Shown: positions 27,101 through 34,913, counted from the stretch's first letter. The stretch is DNA of 40,109 nucleotides from Spirochaetales bacterium (GCA_016342585.1 JAEINK010000048.1:1-40109), one strand, 5' to 3'. A program made the numbers and translations. Notes: generated by a model from the sequence alone, not told the origin.

Positions 27101-27482
27101 CTTCGGCAATCCCGTTTATACCATTGTATGAAAGTCCACCCTCCCCCGCGGGTTGAGACAGGATATGATTAAACTGTCCGGTTCGCATTACCAGTTTGTT
27201 AAGCCCGCCGCCGTCGGTCCCGATCCATAATACATCGTCATTACTTTCAAAGATAAACCAGACAAAATTGCTGCTCAGGCTCCCGGGATCGGTAGGCTCC
27301 AGGTGATAGGAATGGAATTTTCCTGTCTCCTGGTTGAACTGAATGAGGCCCCCTCCAAAACTCCCTATCCAGAGCACTCCCTTTTTATCCTCATGTATAC
27401 TCCAGACATGAGGATGTTCTATCGAATCAGGATCTTCGGGATTTGGTTGATATTGGGTAAATGTTCCCTTCTCCGGGTCCAT
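24126..27482 (-). CDS. Propeller histidine kinase, C-terminal part after an in-frame amber codon
   Basis: The same frame as 27510-28292, separated from it by one TAG (27510-27512). It contains the remaining Reg_prop blades (repeats of LWIGTxGGGLN about every 40-45 residues), a Y_Y_Y domain (YTYKLEGFDKTWISPGDRRT), a TM helix, a coiled coil, two PAS domains and a kinase core. The kinase core has H1139 of the complete reading in GMAHEINNP, plus FRNGAEAM, DNGPGIEEK, FEPFFTTKP and GTGLGLS. There is no receiver domain. The ATG near 27482 has no ribosome binding site, so this half is unlikely to be made alone. The full gene (24126-28292) would be 1388 residues, a one-component carbohydrate sensor type kinase. 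Confidence 0.85.
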   Translation of the reverse strand: MDPEKGTFTQYQPNPEDPDSIEHPHVWSIHEDKKGVLWIGSFGGGLIQFNQETGKFHSYHLEPTDPGSLSSNFVWFIFESNDDVLWIGTDGGGLNKLVMRTGQFNHILSQPAGEGGLSYNGINGIAEDSSGVLWLANDGGGFQSYNRDENEARLFIHDPEESNSINSNLTECILVDKKGIIWIGTYNGGLNSYDPESGRFAYHLSNVNDKNTLSDNRIWCLYEDQKEYLWIGTRNGLNRLDPLRKTFVQFLHDPENDKSLSNNGIWDIMEDSSGLLWVGTDHGLNRMVTEGEFSHYYSTTGDEKSLSHNNITSLLETSDGNLWIGTNGGLNRMDLHTGEINRYTVNNGMVSNSVRGIMEAPDGNLWITTMQGLTQLHPESGQMLTYTQKDGLQGSDFSRAYLTSATGEIIIGGLNGINIFNPLNIKRNDHIPPIVITSVQVLNREKIPGFQINLQKPLNLSYMEHSITFEFSALDYNNSEKNLYTYKLEGFDKTWISPGDRRTATYTNLDGGKYKFIVKGSNNHGEWNEEGTSLTIIVTNPLWMRWWAYLIYFILIVGTVFAVIEMIARNHRKQLTIAEEHNKELEAEISERQNAQTALAVSKQRLNFALDAAREGTWELFPITQETFYNDMWFKMLGYSPGFDSNNFDSWTDLIHPEDLPRVTKRMNDFLQSKEDEFAIEVRLKAADGSWRWIYDVGKVFDRDKSGDIIRMSGIHLDITERKIAEEELKKARNYISNIIDSMPSVLVGVTPGGIITQWNKRAAAVTGIPPEEAVGNTLEETYPLLSGQMERIQTAISLSKEQRVKKQFRLDGEEPVYEDITVYPLIADDIQGAVIRIEDVTEQVRLEEMMIQSEKMLSVGGLAAGMAHEINNPLAGMMQTANVVKNRLENPELLANIKAAEELGITMENISDFMKSRGIFRMLSSISEAGERAVGIVANMLSFSRKSDDSFSSVNPVNLIEKTLELAATDYDMKKQQDFKTIKIVKEYDTNLPRISCDAARIQQVLLNIFRNGAEAMQETAAAGLKKDPIFTIRLKHEKNKKSLRIEIEDNGPGIEEKIRKRIFEPFFTTKPVGIGTGLGLSVSYFIITENHGGTMDVTSEPGKGTIFEILLPLNRK

Positions 27483-27509
27483 GAGGTTCAGTCCGTTTAT
27501 TCCTCCAAC

Positions 27510-28292
27510 CTAGGTATTCCCCTTTGAGTCCCTGAATACGGGGCCTACGACATCGCTTGAGATGCTTGTGGGATCTTCAGGATCGTGACGATAATGGGTG
27601 AATATTCCTGTATCCGGATCCAGGATGTTAAGCCCGCCGCCATGTGTGCTTATCCAGATATTTCCATCTTCATCCTCATTTAAATGCCACATCGAATTGA
27701 AAGATATTGAATCAGGATATTCAGGATTATGAATAAAGTGAATAAAGATATGCCCCAGGGGATCAAACAGGTTCAGTCCGCCCCCTTCGGTTCCCACCCA
27801 GATCCTGCCTATGGAATCCTCAAATAAGGATATAACGCCATTATGAGAGAGACTTAAGGGATTGTTCGGATCATGCTGGAATCTTGTAAAGACTCCGGTC
27901 TCCGGATTAAATCTATTCAGCCCACCACCCACGGTACCAATCCATAGAATGCCATTCCTGTCTTCGAGGAGGGAGTAGATAAGGTTGCTTGAGAGACTGT
28001 TTGGATCGTCAGGGTTGAATACGAACTCCTTGAAACTATACCCGTCATACTGGAGAAGGCCATCCTCTGTTCCGAACCACATGAATCCGTTCTGGCCCTG
28101 AAGACCGCAGGTTATGGTTCTTTTTGATAATCCTTCCCGTTCGGAAATTCTGTCAAAATGGTAATTCTGTCCAAACAGAAGAGAGGGTGTCATAATAATG
28201 ACTATGACAAATAGAAGTTGAAGAGTACTCCTTACTGGTTTTCTTAAGACTGAATTAATACTAAGTTTTACCTTTAGAGGGATATTCTTCAT
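27510..28292 (-). CDS. Propeller histidine kinase, N-terminal part ending at the amber codon
   Basis: The first 260 residues: a signal anchor (about 20-40; LLFVIVIIMTPSLLFG) and five periplasmic Reg_prop blades (NGILWIGTVGGGLNRF, GRIWVGTEGGGLNLFD and so on). Codon 261 is TAG exactly where every other blade has Trp in the GxxW(I/V)G motif; the frame continues in register afterwards, so one base explains the break. I chose the ATG at 28290-28292 because TTGAGA, 17 bases and TATCCT end seven bases upstream. A TTG twelve codons earlier lies inside that promoter. Confidence 0.8.
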   Translation of the reverse strand: MKNIPLKVKLSINSVLRKPVRSTLQLLFVIVIIMTPSLLFGQNYHFDRISEREGLSKRTITCGLQGQNGFMWFGTEDGLLQYDGYSFKEFVFNPDDPNSLSSNLIYSLLEDRNGILWIGTVGGGLNRFNPETGVFTRFQHDPNNPLSLSHNGVISLFEDSIGRIWVGTEGGGLNLFDPLGHIFIHFIHNPEYPDSISFNSMWHLNEDEDGNIWISTHGGGLNILDPDTGIFTHYRHDPEDPTSISSDVVGPVFRDSKGNT

Positions 28293-28299
28293 CTTATTA

Positions 28300-28328
28300 A
28301 GGATAGGATAGTTTGGGGGGAATCTCAA
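28300..28328 (-). promoter_or_regulatory. Promoter of the propeller kinase, leaderless arrangement
   Basis: On the minus strand TTGAGA (28323-28328), a 17-base spacer and TATCCT (28300-28305) end seven bases before the ATG at 28292. No Shine-Dalgarno is present. Confidence 0.5.
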
Positions 28329-28390
28329 GAACTATTCCAAATATTTGATTAGTCGGAATTATAAAAGAAACTGTCTCTGTTGAGAAATAA

Positions 28391-28416
28391 TAAAACCGGC
28401 CGAGAGGCCGGTTTTA
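28391..28416 (-). terminator. Rho-independent terminator downstream of gdhA
   Basis: A perfect 11-bp stem (TAAAACCGGCC and its complement) around a 4-base loop (GAGA on the plus strand) is flanked by A and T tracts on both sides. It ends gdhA transcripts and could work in both directions. Confidence 0.9.
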
Positions 28417-28454
28417 TTAAAGAAAATTAAATTGGGGTTAAAGAAATTTCAGGA

Positions 28455-29792
28455 TTAATACCCTAACTCAACCATGGCGTCTGCCACTTTCTTAAACCCG
28501 GCGATATTAGCGCCCTTAACATAGTTGATATAGCCGTCCGGTTCTCTGCCCTCGCTGACACAGGCCGTATGAATATCTCCCATGATTCTTTTTAGTTTTT
28601 CATCTACCTCTTCGGCTGACCAGGAGTATTTCAAGGAATTCTGGGACATTTCCAGACCTGAAACAGCTACACCGCCGGCATTTACAGCTTTGCCGGGACC
28701 AAAGGGGACTTTTTTAGCAATGAATTTATTCACCGCATCGGTGGAACAGCCCATATTGGATGTTTCTACCACGTACTTTACGCCATTGGAAATAAGCTTT
28801 TCGGCATCATCACCGTTCAATTCGTTCTGAAAAGCACAGGGGCAGGCAATATCCACATTAAGTTCCCAGGGTTTTTTTCCGGGATGAAAATCTGCTCCGA
28901 ATTTTTCGGCGTAGGGGGCAACCACATCATTGTTGGAAGACCGCAGTCGAAGCATGTAATTCCATTTTTCGGGAGTTGAAACACCCTCTTTGTCATAGAT
29001 GTACCCGTCGGGACCGGATATGGCCACAACTTTTGCACCTAGCTCGGTTGCCTTCATACAGGCTCCCCAGGCTACATTCCCGAAACCGGAGACGGCAATC
29101 GTTTTTCCTTTAAGGCTGTCATCGTGGGCGGCAACCATCCTGTTGGCGAAGTAGATGGCTCCGAAACCTGTGGCTTCGGGTCGGATAAGAGATCCTCCCC
29201 AGTTTCGTCCTTTTCCGGTTAATACACCCGTGTTTTCACCCCTGAGACGTTTGTACTGTCCATAGAGGTATCCGATTTCCCGACTTCCCACACCAATATC
29301 TCCGGCGGGGATATCTGTTTCGGGACCAATATATTTTTGAAGCTCCGTCATAAAGGAACGGCAGAATCTCAAGATTTCGGAATCTGATTTTCCTTTGGGA
29401 TTGAAATCAGAACCGCCCTTTCCTCCACCCATGGGCAGGGTTGTAAGGCTATTTTTAAAGATCTGTTCGAATCCAAGGAATTTAAGAGTTCCCAGGGTCA
29501 CACTCGGGTGAAATCTTAATCCCCCCTTATATGGGCCAATCGCATTATTAAACTGAACACGGTATCCCTTGTTTACCTGGAGGTTACCTTCGTCATCCTC
29601 CCACTCGACTTTGAAGCCAATCACTCTGTCCGGCTCGGTGATCCTTTCCAGGATCCGTGAGTTTAAATACTCTGGGTCCCCATTTACAACATCAATGATA
29701 GATTCCAGTACTTCACTGACAGCCTGGATAAATTCCGGTTCTCCAGGGTTCCGTTTTTCGAGTTCGGAAATGAAGATTTCTCTGTTATACAT
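28455..29792 (-). CDS. gdhA: Glutamate dehydrogenase (NADP-type)
   Basis: A 445-residue cytoplasmic enzyme interconverting glutamate and 2-oxoglutarate plus ammonia. Family landmarks are AIGPYKGGLRFHPSV, TLPMGGGKGGSDFNPKGKSD with the catalytic lysine region, DIPAGDIGVGSREIGYLYGQ and a Rossmann GFGNVAWGA. Length and motifs match the hexameric NADP-linked class. AGGAGGT is six bases before the ATG, and a promoter (TTGACG, 17 bases, TAATGT) and a terminator frame it, so it is a single-gene unit. It faces away from the PEP-synthase-like gene. Confidence 0.97.
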   Translation of the reverse strand: MYNREIFISELEKRNPGEPEFIQAVSEVLESIIDVVNGDPEYLNSRILERITEPDRVIGFKVEWEDDEGNLQVNKGYRVQFNNAIGPYKGGLRFHPSVTLGTLKFLGFEQIFKNSLTTLPMGGGKGGSDFNPKGKSDSEILRFCRSFMTELQKYIGPETDIPAGDIGVGSREIGYLYGQYKRLRGENTGVLTGKGRNWGGSLIRPEATGFGAIYFANRMVAAHDDSLKGKTIAVSGFGNVAWGACMKATELGAKVVAISGPDGYIYDKEGVSTPEKWNYMLRLRSSNNDVVAPYAEKFGADFHPGKKPWELNVDIACPCAFQNELNGDDAEKLISNGVKYVVETSNMGCSTDAVNKFIAKKVPFGPGKAVNAGGVAVSGLEMSQNSLKYSWSAEEVDEKLKRIMGDIHTACVSEGREPDGYINYVKGANIAGFKKVADAMVELGY

Positions 29793-29822
29793 AACTAAAC
29801 CTCCTGATACGATTATGATCGT

Positions 29823-29851
29823 ACATTATGCTTATTGTTTAATCGCGTCAA
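29823..29851 (-). promoter_or_regulatory. gdhA promoter
   Basis: On the minus strand TTGACG (29846-29851), 17 bases and TAATGT (29823-29828) give a leader of roughly 25 nt that contains AGGAGGT. Confidence 0.65.
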
Positions 29852-29905
29852 GAATATTAATGGTATAATCAAAAAATAATATAAAAATTACGAATAACAT
29901 TAAGT

Positions 29906-29934
29906 TTTACATTAGCACGTTTATCAGCTATAAT
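29906..29934 (+). promoter_or_regulatory. Promoter of the REC/PEP-synthase-like gene, leaderless arrangement
   Basis: TTTACA (29906-29911), 17 bases and TATAAT (29929-29934) end six bases before the ATG at 29941. No Shine-Dalgarno is possible in such a transcript. Confidence 0.6.
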
Positions 29935-29940
29935 GAGTTC

Positions 29941-32910
29941 ATGCGAAAGATGTTTGAAGAATGGCCTTCGGATTACGGACATGCCAATGATTCCCCTTTT
30001 AAAGACCTGATGTCCCGGCGAATTCGGGAAATTCTCCTGATTTGCAGCGGTTATGATCGATTTATGCTGGAAGAGGATGGAAGGATTGATGAACAGTTAT
30101 TCCAGGAATATGTCTCCTTGAAACTCCGTTATCCCCCCATGTTCACCCAGGCTTCCACATCGAAGGAGGCTATGGATCGCCTTTCCGTTCAGTTTTTTGA
30201 CCTTGTTATTGTCATGCTCAGTGTCGGTGAGGCCACCGCCCTGGAAGCCGCCCGGGAGATAAAAAACCAGTATCCCGATAAACCTGTCGTTCTTCTTACC
30301 CCCCTCTCCACAAAGGAGACCAGAAGGGTCCTTAAGATGACCGACGATAGTCCTCTTGATTTAATATTCTCCTGGCAGGGAAATACGAATGTCATGCTGG
30401 CCATGGTTAAACTTCTGGAAGACCGAATGAACCTGGACAGGGATGTTACAGAGCTTGGTGTTCCCTGCATTATCCTTGTAGAAGATTCGGTACGGTACTA
30501 TTCTAGCTATCTGCCCATGATCTACGAAACACTGATACGCCAGGCCCGGAATGCCATGAAAGAGGGGCTCAATGAGTGGGAACAGACCCTCCGGATGAGA
30601 AGCCGGCCTAAAATCCTGCTGGCCGTAAGTTATGAGGAGGCCATTGAGCTGTATGAGAAGTATAGGGAGAATCTTCTGGGGGTTATAACCGATGTCTCCT
30701 ATAAAAAGGATTTGAAGATAAACAATCGGGCGGGTCTTCTCCTGTGCCAGCATATACGGGGAGGGAACAGTGAGCTTCCCATTCTGGTACAATCTTCCAA
30801 TATCGATCATAAACCGGAAGCCCTTGAGTGGGGGGCCGAGTTCATCCATAAACATTCCAAGACGCTTTTAAAGGATCTGGAGATCTATCTTCGTACCCAA
30901 TATGGTTTCGGTGATTTTGTCTTCCGGGATCCTGTTACAAGAGAGCCTATCTCATACGCCAGGGACCTTAAATCGCTTCAGCGAACCCTATGCACCGTCA
31001 ATGATGAGATCTTTGCCTTTCATGTGGGCAGAAATGATTTCTCCCAATGGCTCAGGGCCAGGGCTCTCTTTGCTCTTGCCCGACAGATACGAAAGGCCAC
31101 CGAGGCGGACTTCGGTTCCCTGCAGGAGTTCCGGGATTTCATTATCAACTCCATTAAGGATTACCGGATGAACCGGGGCCGTGGTGTTATTGCCGAGTTC
31201 GATCGGCAGAGTTTTGATGAGGTCACATTTTTCAGCCGTATCGGTTCGGGATCCCTGGGAGGAAAGGGAAGGGGGCTTGCCTTTGTCGATCAGGAGTTGA
31301 AAAAGCACCAGGTGACTCATCGCTTTCCCGGTGTTACCATTGCCATTCCCCGATCCATTGTCCTGACTACCGATGTTTTTGATGAGTTCATGGCAAATAA
31401 TAACCTTTATCATCTGGCCCTGAAGGACAATGATGATGAAGTGATTCGGTCCGCTTTTTTGGAGGCCGCCATACCCAAACGTTTTAATAATGATATCCAG
31501 GCCATCCTGAAGGAGATAACAACCCCCCTGGCTGTCCGTTCATCGAGCCTCCTGGAAGACAGTCAGCATCAACCCTTTGCCGGGATATATGACACCTGCA
31601 TGATTCCCAATAATGCGGAAACTCTTGAGGTCCGGGAAGAACAGCTTAAAGCCGCCATAAAAATGGTTTATGCGTCCACCTACAGCCGGCAGAGCAAAGC
31701 CTATATGAAATCGACGAATAATATGCTGGAAGATGAAAAGATGGCTGTGATTATACAGGAAGTGACCGGAGAGTCTTATGGCGAGTGGTTCTATCCCCAG
31801 GTTTCAGGAGTCGCCCGATCATTGAATTTCTATCCTATTCCTCCTGAAAAAGCGGAAGACGGGATCGCAGATATTGCCTTCGGTCTGGGGAAGACTGTTG
31901 TCGATGGTGGAACAGCCTTGAGGTTTTCCCCCGCCTTTCCAAGGAAGATTCTTCAGCTTACCAGTACGGATGCCACTCTCGCTACGACTCAAAATACATT
32001 TTTCGCTCTGAATCTGAATAATTCCGAATTTTCGATCAGTAAAAATTCCGACCGAAATCTTCTTAAGCTGGATATTCAGGATGTTGATGGTAATGGGTCC
32101 CTTGCCCAGGTCGCCTCAACCTATGATTTTGCAGATGATCGTATCCGTGATGGGGTGGCCCGGTCCGGAACCCGGCTCATTACCATGGCTGGCATCTTGA
32201 AGTATGGGGCTATTCCCCTTGCGGAGATCCTTCAACAGCTCCTTGCCCTTGGACAACAGGTTATGAATGTTCCTATTGAAATTGAGTTTGCCCTGAACTG
32301 GAGTGGGCAGAACCTTCAAAATGCGGAGTTCAGCTTTTTGCAGATTAGACCCATAGTAGAAAATAATGAGTATGGGGATACCCATGTTGAGCCCCTTCCC
32401 CCTGAAAATGTTCTTCTCTTTGCCGAGAAGGCTATGGGGAATGGCCTCTATTCTGATATTGCAGATGTGGTTTATGTGAAGCTCGATGGCTTTGACAGAG
32501 CCGATATGAAGGCTATGGGGCCATCCTTAAGTCAGATAAACCGGAAACTTGAAGAGGAGGGGCGGGGGTACCTTCTGATTGTCCTTGGCCGCTTAGGGTC
32601 TACCGATCCCTGGTTGGGTATCCCTCTTGGTTGGGCTGATATTTCCAGTGCACGGGTCATCGTTGAATCGGGAACCAGAGATTTCCGGGTCGAACCGAGT
32701 CAGGGAACCCATTTTTTTCAAAACATAACCTCTCTTGGTTGTGGTTATCTGACCATAAATCCGGATTTAGAGGATGGAATTTTTGAAATTGAGGAACTCG
32801 ATCGCCTTCAGGCCACCTGGGAGGATGAGTATATTCGTTCTGTTCGATTTGATTCGCCTCTCCTGATAAAAATTGACGGGAAGAACAGTCGTGCGATAAT
32901 TTCCGTCTGA
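29941..32910 (+). CDS. Receiver-fused PEP/pyruvate-binding (PPDK_N ATP-grasp) protein
   Basis: A 989-residue protein. Residues 20-165 resemble a receiver but lack the phospho-acceptor Asp (VIVMLSVG). Residues 175-320 are a receiver with acidic pair E181/D182, acceptor D251 (GVITDVSY) and K304. A linker follows, then a PEP-synthase N-terminal ATP-grasp domain (about 430-810) with IGSGSLGGKGRGLAF and LAVRSSSLLEDS plus FAGIYDT. The swivelling phosphohistidine domain and the PEP/pyruvate barrel of true PEP synthase are absent. It is therefore probably a phosphotransfer or signalling enzyme rather than a gluconeogenic one, which is inference. It is a single-gene unit, convergent with perR. Confidence 0.85.
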   Translation: MRKMFEEWPSDYGHANDSPFKDLMSRRIREILLICSGYDRFMLEEDGRIDEQLFQEYVSLKLRYPPMFTQASTSKEAMDRLSVQFFDLVIVMLSVGEATALEAAREIKNQYPDKPVVLLTPLSTKETRRVLKMTDDSPLDLIFSWQGNTNVMLAMVKLLEDRMNLDRDVTELGVPCIILVEDSVRYYSSYLPMIYETLIRQARNAMKEGLNEWEQTLRMRSRPKILLAVSYEEAIELYEKYRENLLGVITDVSYKKDLKINNRAGLLLCQHIRGGNSELPILVQSSNIDHKPEALEWGAEFIHKHSKTLLKDLEIYLRTQYGFGDFVFRDPVTREPISYARDLKSLQRTLCTVNDEIFAFHVGRNDFSQWLRARALFALARQIRKATEADFGSLQEFRDFIINSIKDYRMNRGRGVIAEFDRQSFDEVTFFSRIGSGSLGGKGRGLAFVDQELKKHQVTHRFPGVTIAIPRSIVLTTDVFDEFMANNNLYHLALKDNDDEVIRSAFLEAAIPKRFNNDIQAILKEITTPLAVRSSSLLEDSQHQPFAGIYDTCMIPNNAETLEVREEQLKAAIKMVYASTYSRQSKAYMKSTNNMLEDEKMAVIIQEVTGESYGEWFYPQVSGVARSLNFYPIPPEKAEDGIADIAFGLGKTVVDGGTALRFSPAFPRKILQLTSTDATLATTQNTFFALNLNNSEFSISKNSDRNLLKLDIQDVDGNGSLAQVASTYDFADDRIRDGVARSGTRLITMAGILKYGAIPLAEILQQLLALGQQVMNVPIEIEFALNWSGQNLQNAEFSFLQIRPIVENNEYGDTHVEPLPPENVLLFAEKAMGNGLYSDIADVVYVKLDGFDRADMKAMGPSLSQINRKLEEEGRGYLLIVLGRLGSTDPWLGIPLGWADISSARVIVESGTRDFRVEPSQGTHFFQNITSLGCGYLTINPDLEDGIFEIEELDRLQATWEDEYIRSVRFDSPLLIKIDGKNSRAIISV

Positions 32911-32943
32911 GCGGGTTGGTTCATTTATAAATAGAATTACACA

Positions 32944-33345
32944 TTAACTGCGTTTACAATAGGAGCATATACCCTTAAAAAGGAGCTGCCTCTCATTAAT
33001 TTGAAAATCTTCAGAAAGGTTATGTTCCATTTTAGAAAGGTCGGCATTAAAATCATAAACCTCTGAACAGGCTGTACATTTGAAGTGGCCATGGTCTGTG
33101 GTATCCGCATCATACCGGATCTCATTCTCTTCTATTGTGACCGGCCGTATCAGATTTTTTGTTAGAAAAAGAGTTGTTGTGTTATAGACAGATGTTTTGG
33201 AGAGGGTCGGGATCTCCGGTGAAAGGGATTTATAGATAGTATCGGCGGTTGGATGATTTTTCATGGAATAGAGATACTCATAAACTTTCATTCTGACGAT
33301 GGTTGGTTTTATATCGTGTGATCTAAGTATTTCGACAGTATTCAT
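32944..33345 (-). CDS. perR: Fur-family peroxide repressor (PerR-type)
   Basis: A 133-residue metal-dependent repressor. It has a winged helix (about 1-80) and a dimerisation domain with the structural Zn site formed by two CxxC pairs (CTAC and CSYC). The HGH pair after YDADTTD and the Asp in EVYDF match PerR regulatory ligands; Fur usually has Glu at the last position. PerR senses peroxide by oxidation of its regulatory-site histidines. I chose the ATG at 33343-33345 because GGAGTG lies about five bases upstream; earlier in-frame codons run through a terminator hairpin. It is downstream of the reverse rubrerythrin gene, its likely target. Confidence 0.88.
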   Translation of the reverse strand: MNTVEILRSHDIKPTIVRMKVYEYLYSMKNHPTADTIYKSLSPEIPTLSKTSVYNTTTLFLTKNLIRPVTIEENEIRYDADTTDHGHFKCTACSEVYDFNADLSKMEHNLSEDFQINERQLLFKGICSYCKRS

Positions 33346-33355
33346 ATTCACTCCA

Positions 33356-33390
33356 GAAAATAAACGGCCATATCCAGGTGGAATGGCCGT
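33356..33390 (-). terminator. Terminator between reverse rubrerythrin and perR
   Basis: On the minus strand ACGGCCA and TGGCCGT, with an inner TCCA/TGGA pair, form a long hairpin followed by TTTATTTTC, eleven bases before the perR start. It would stop most rubrerythrin transcripts and leave perR at low read-through levels. Confidence 0.75.
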
Positions 33391-33446
33391 CTCACTTGCT
33401 GCCAAATTCAATGAGTCTATTTAAACCTATTGAATTTAATTCCAGT

Positions 33447-33992
33447 TTAGAAATATCTCTTTAAGAGACCCTGAAAGGCAGAACCGTGTCTTGCTTCATC
33501 TTTACACATTTCATGAACGGTATCGTGAATGGCATCGTATCCAAGTTCTTTTGCTCTCTTTGCAAGATCAAGTTTTCCCTGGGTTGCGCCATGCTCGGCT
33601 GCTACTCTGAGTTCAAGGTTCTTCTTTGTGTCTGCATGGACAACTTCACCAAGGAGTTCTGCGAATTTTGAGGCATGTTCCGCTTCTTCAAAAGCGATTC
33701 TCTTATATGCTTCTGCAACTTCGGGATAACCCTCTCTGTCTGCCTGTCGGCTCATGGCGAGGTACATTCCAATCTCGGTACACTCTCCCATGAAATTCTC
33801 TTTTAAACCCTGAACGACCTCAGCATCAAGACCCTGAGCCACACCGATTCGATGTTCATCCGCCCATACCAGTTCAGCACCCAGTACCTGTTCGTTGAAT
33901 TTTTCTTTTGCAGCACCACACTGGGGGCATTTTTCGGGAGCACTTTCCCCTTCGTAGATATAGCCGCACACTGAACACACAAATTTTTTCAT
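33447..33992 (-). CDS. Reverse rubrerythrin (N-terminal rubredoxin, C-terminal ferritin-like)
   Basis: A 181-residue peroxide and oxygen scavenger with inverted domain order. The rubredoxin comes first ([10 protein letters not shown] and CPQCG, residues 1-36). The di-iron four-helix domain follows (about 45-181; [32 protein letters not shown]). Clostridial reverse rubrerythrins of the same size are NADH-dependent H2O2/O2 reductases under PerR control. Here too the promoter carries a PerR-like palindrome and perR lies next door. AGGAG is about eight bases before the ATG. Confidence 0.95.
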   Translation of the reverse strand: MKKFVCSVCGYIYEGESAPEKCPQCGAAKEKFNEQVLGAELVWADEHRIGVAQGLDAEVVQGLKENFMGECTEIGMYLAMSRQADREGYPEVAEAYKRIAFEEAEHASKFAELLGEVVHADTKKNLELRVAAEHGATQGKLDLAKRAKELGYDAIHDTVHEMCKDEARHGSAFQGLLKRYF

Positions 33993-34026
33993 TCTTTTCT
34001 CCTATAGATTTGGAATTGTTATAAAA

Positions 34027-34074
34027 ATGTAATGATTACAATATGATTATTAAATATTTTTGTTTTTCTGTCAA
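34027..34074 (-). promoter_or_regulatory. Reverse rubrerythrin promoter with PerR-like operator
   Basis: On the minus strand TTGACA (34069-34074), 17 bases and AATAAT (34046-34051) are followed at once by ATTGTAATCATTACAT (34027-34042), a 7-1-7 type inverted repeat very close to the PerR box. It would block the transcription start when repressor is bound. Confidence 0.75.
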
Positions 34075-34180
34075 TGAAAATTATAAAAAAACCAATTCAG
34101 AACCATACATTTTCCTTTTGGACACTGTATATGATAGAAGCGCACCGGGGACAAGTCAAGAATTCCCAGGAAAAACCTGC

Positions 34181-34209
34181 TTTACAAATAAATTCGATAA
34201 CACTAAGAT
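34181..34209 (+). promoter_or_regulatory. Promoter of the FHA gene, leaderless arrangement
   Basis: TTTACA (34181-34186), 17 bases and TAAGAT (34204-34209) end five bases before the ATG at 34215. No Shine-Dalgarno is visible. Confidence 0.5.
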
Positions 34210-34214
34210 AAAGC

Positions 34215-34589
34215 ATGGCTAAGAAAAATCTGTTCAATGCTGAAACTATATATGATGACTCCGAAAGTATGGTTATTAAGAAGAAGGCTGTTATCTCCTA
34301 TGTCTCCCTCATCCCGATGATTGAGGCCCATGGAAAATGTATGCGCTTGTCAAACAAGGGGTTTGGGATTGGACGTGATAAAGCGAATGCCGTCATCGTG
34401 TCTGATGCGCTGGTTTCCAAATTTCATGCTTTCATTACCTTTAAGAAGGGGATTGCTTACATTAAAGACTCATCGAGTACCAATGGAACCTGGGTGAATA
34501 AGAGTAAGCTTCCCCCCGTAAAGATGAGAGCCTTAAAAAACAAGGATGTTATTATTGTCGGCGGTACGCAGATCCTGTTTAAGTGTTAA
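34215..34589 (+). CDS. FHA-domain protein
   Basis: A 124-residue protein that is almost entirely one forkhead-associated domain (about 38-122). The phosphothreonine-binding signature is visible (GIGRDKANAVIV, SDALVSKFHAFI, DSSSTNGTWVN). An N-terminal tail of about 35 residues contains several Thr and Ser (AETIYDDSES), resembling FHA proteins that are phosphorylated on the tail, such as GarA or Fha1-type adaptors. No Ser/Thr kinase gene is close by. It has its own promoter and is followed by a terminator. Confidence 0.88.
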   Translation: MAKKNLFNAETIYDDSESMVIKKKAVISYVSLIPMIEAHGKCMRLSNKGFGIGRDKANAVIVSDALVSKFHAFITFKKGIAYIKDSSSTNGTWVNKSKLPPVKMRALKNKDVIIVGGTQILFKC

Positions 34590-34630
34590 ACCCGGTGTAA
34601 AGGGTTTTGATTTACAATTCAATGGGAAAT

Positions 34631-34672
34631 AAAAAAAGACAGCCTTTGTTCAATTCGGCTGTCTCTCTTTTT
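34631..34672. terminator. Bidirectional terminator between the FHA and lysine-rich genes
   Basis: GACAGCC (34638-34644) and GGCTGTC (34657-34663) form a hairpin with an A tract before and TCTCTTTTT after, serving the two convergent genes. A weaker AAACCC/GGGTTT hairpin with a T tract (34588-34607) overlaps the FHA stop. Confidence 0.8.
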
Positions 34673-34691
34673 GTATAATAGGGATATAAAC

Positions 34692-34913
34692 CTATTCGGC
34701 AGCAGGTGCTGGTTCGGTTGGATCATCCGATTCCTCAGTTTCAGGGGGTCTTTCGATTATTTCACCAAACTCATTAAATTCCGGGGGATTCTGATTGACA
34801 TCAGAAGCAGCCTCTTCCTTTTTACGGAGCTTACTCAGGCGCTTTTCTTCCTTCTTTTTCTTCTTGTCTAACTCTTTTTTTCGCTTTTCATATGAATAAT
34901 TTGCTTTTGCCAA
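34692..34913 (-). CDS. Small lysine-rich protein, function unknown
   Basis: A 73-residue protein. The first 33 residues are extremely basic (YSYEKRKKELDKKKKKEEKR) and the last 35 are acidic and proline-rich (RPPETEESDDPTEPAPAAE). It starts at TTG (34911-34913) with AAGGAGAT five bases upstream, and a TATAAT at 34941-34946 is a likely -10. Short proteins beginning MAKANYSYEKRKKEL occur in other bacteria as far as I recall. A nucleic-acid or ribosome contact is possible but unproven. Confidence 0.7.
   Translation of the reverse strand: MAKANYSYEKRKKELDKKKKKEEKRLSKLRKKEEAASDVNQNPPEFNEFGEIIERPPETEESDDPTEPAPAAE

Noticed and set aside
4507..27512. Possible recoding of TAG as Trp, because TAG replaces Trp both in the Cache remnant (about 4614) and in the propeller kinase (27510)
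   Set aside because: TAG ends several intact genes here (the Cache chemoreceptor, the rubredoxin-tailed protein at 19796, the TSUP gene), and the Cache remnant has other lesions. Independent nonsense changes are simpler.
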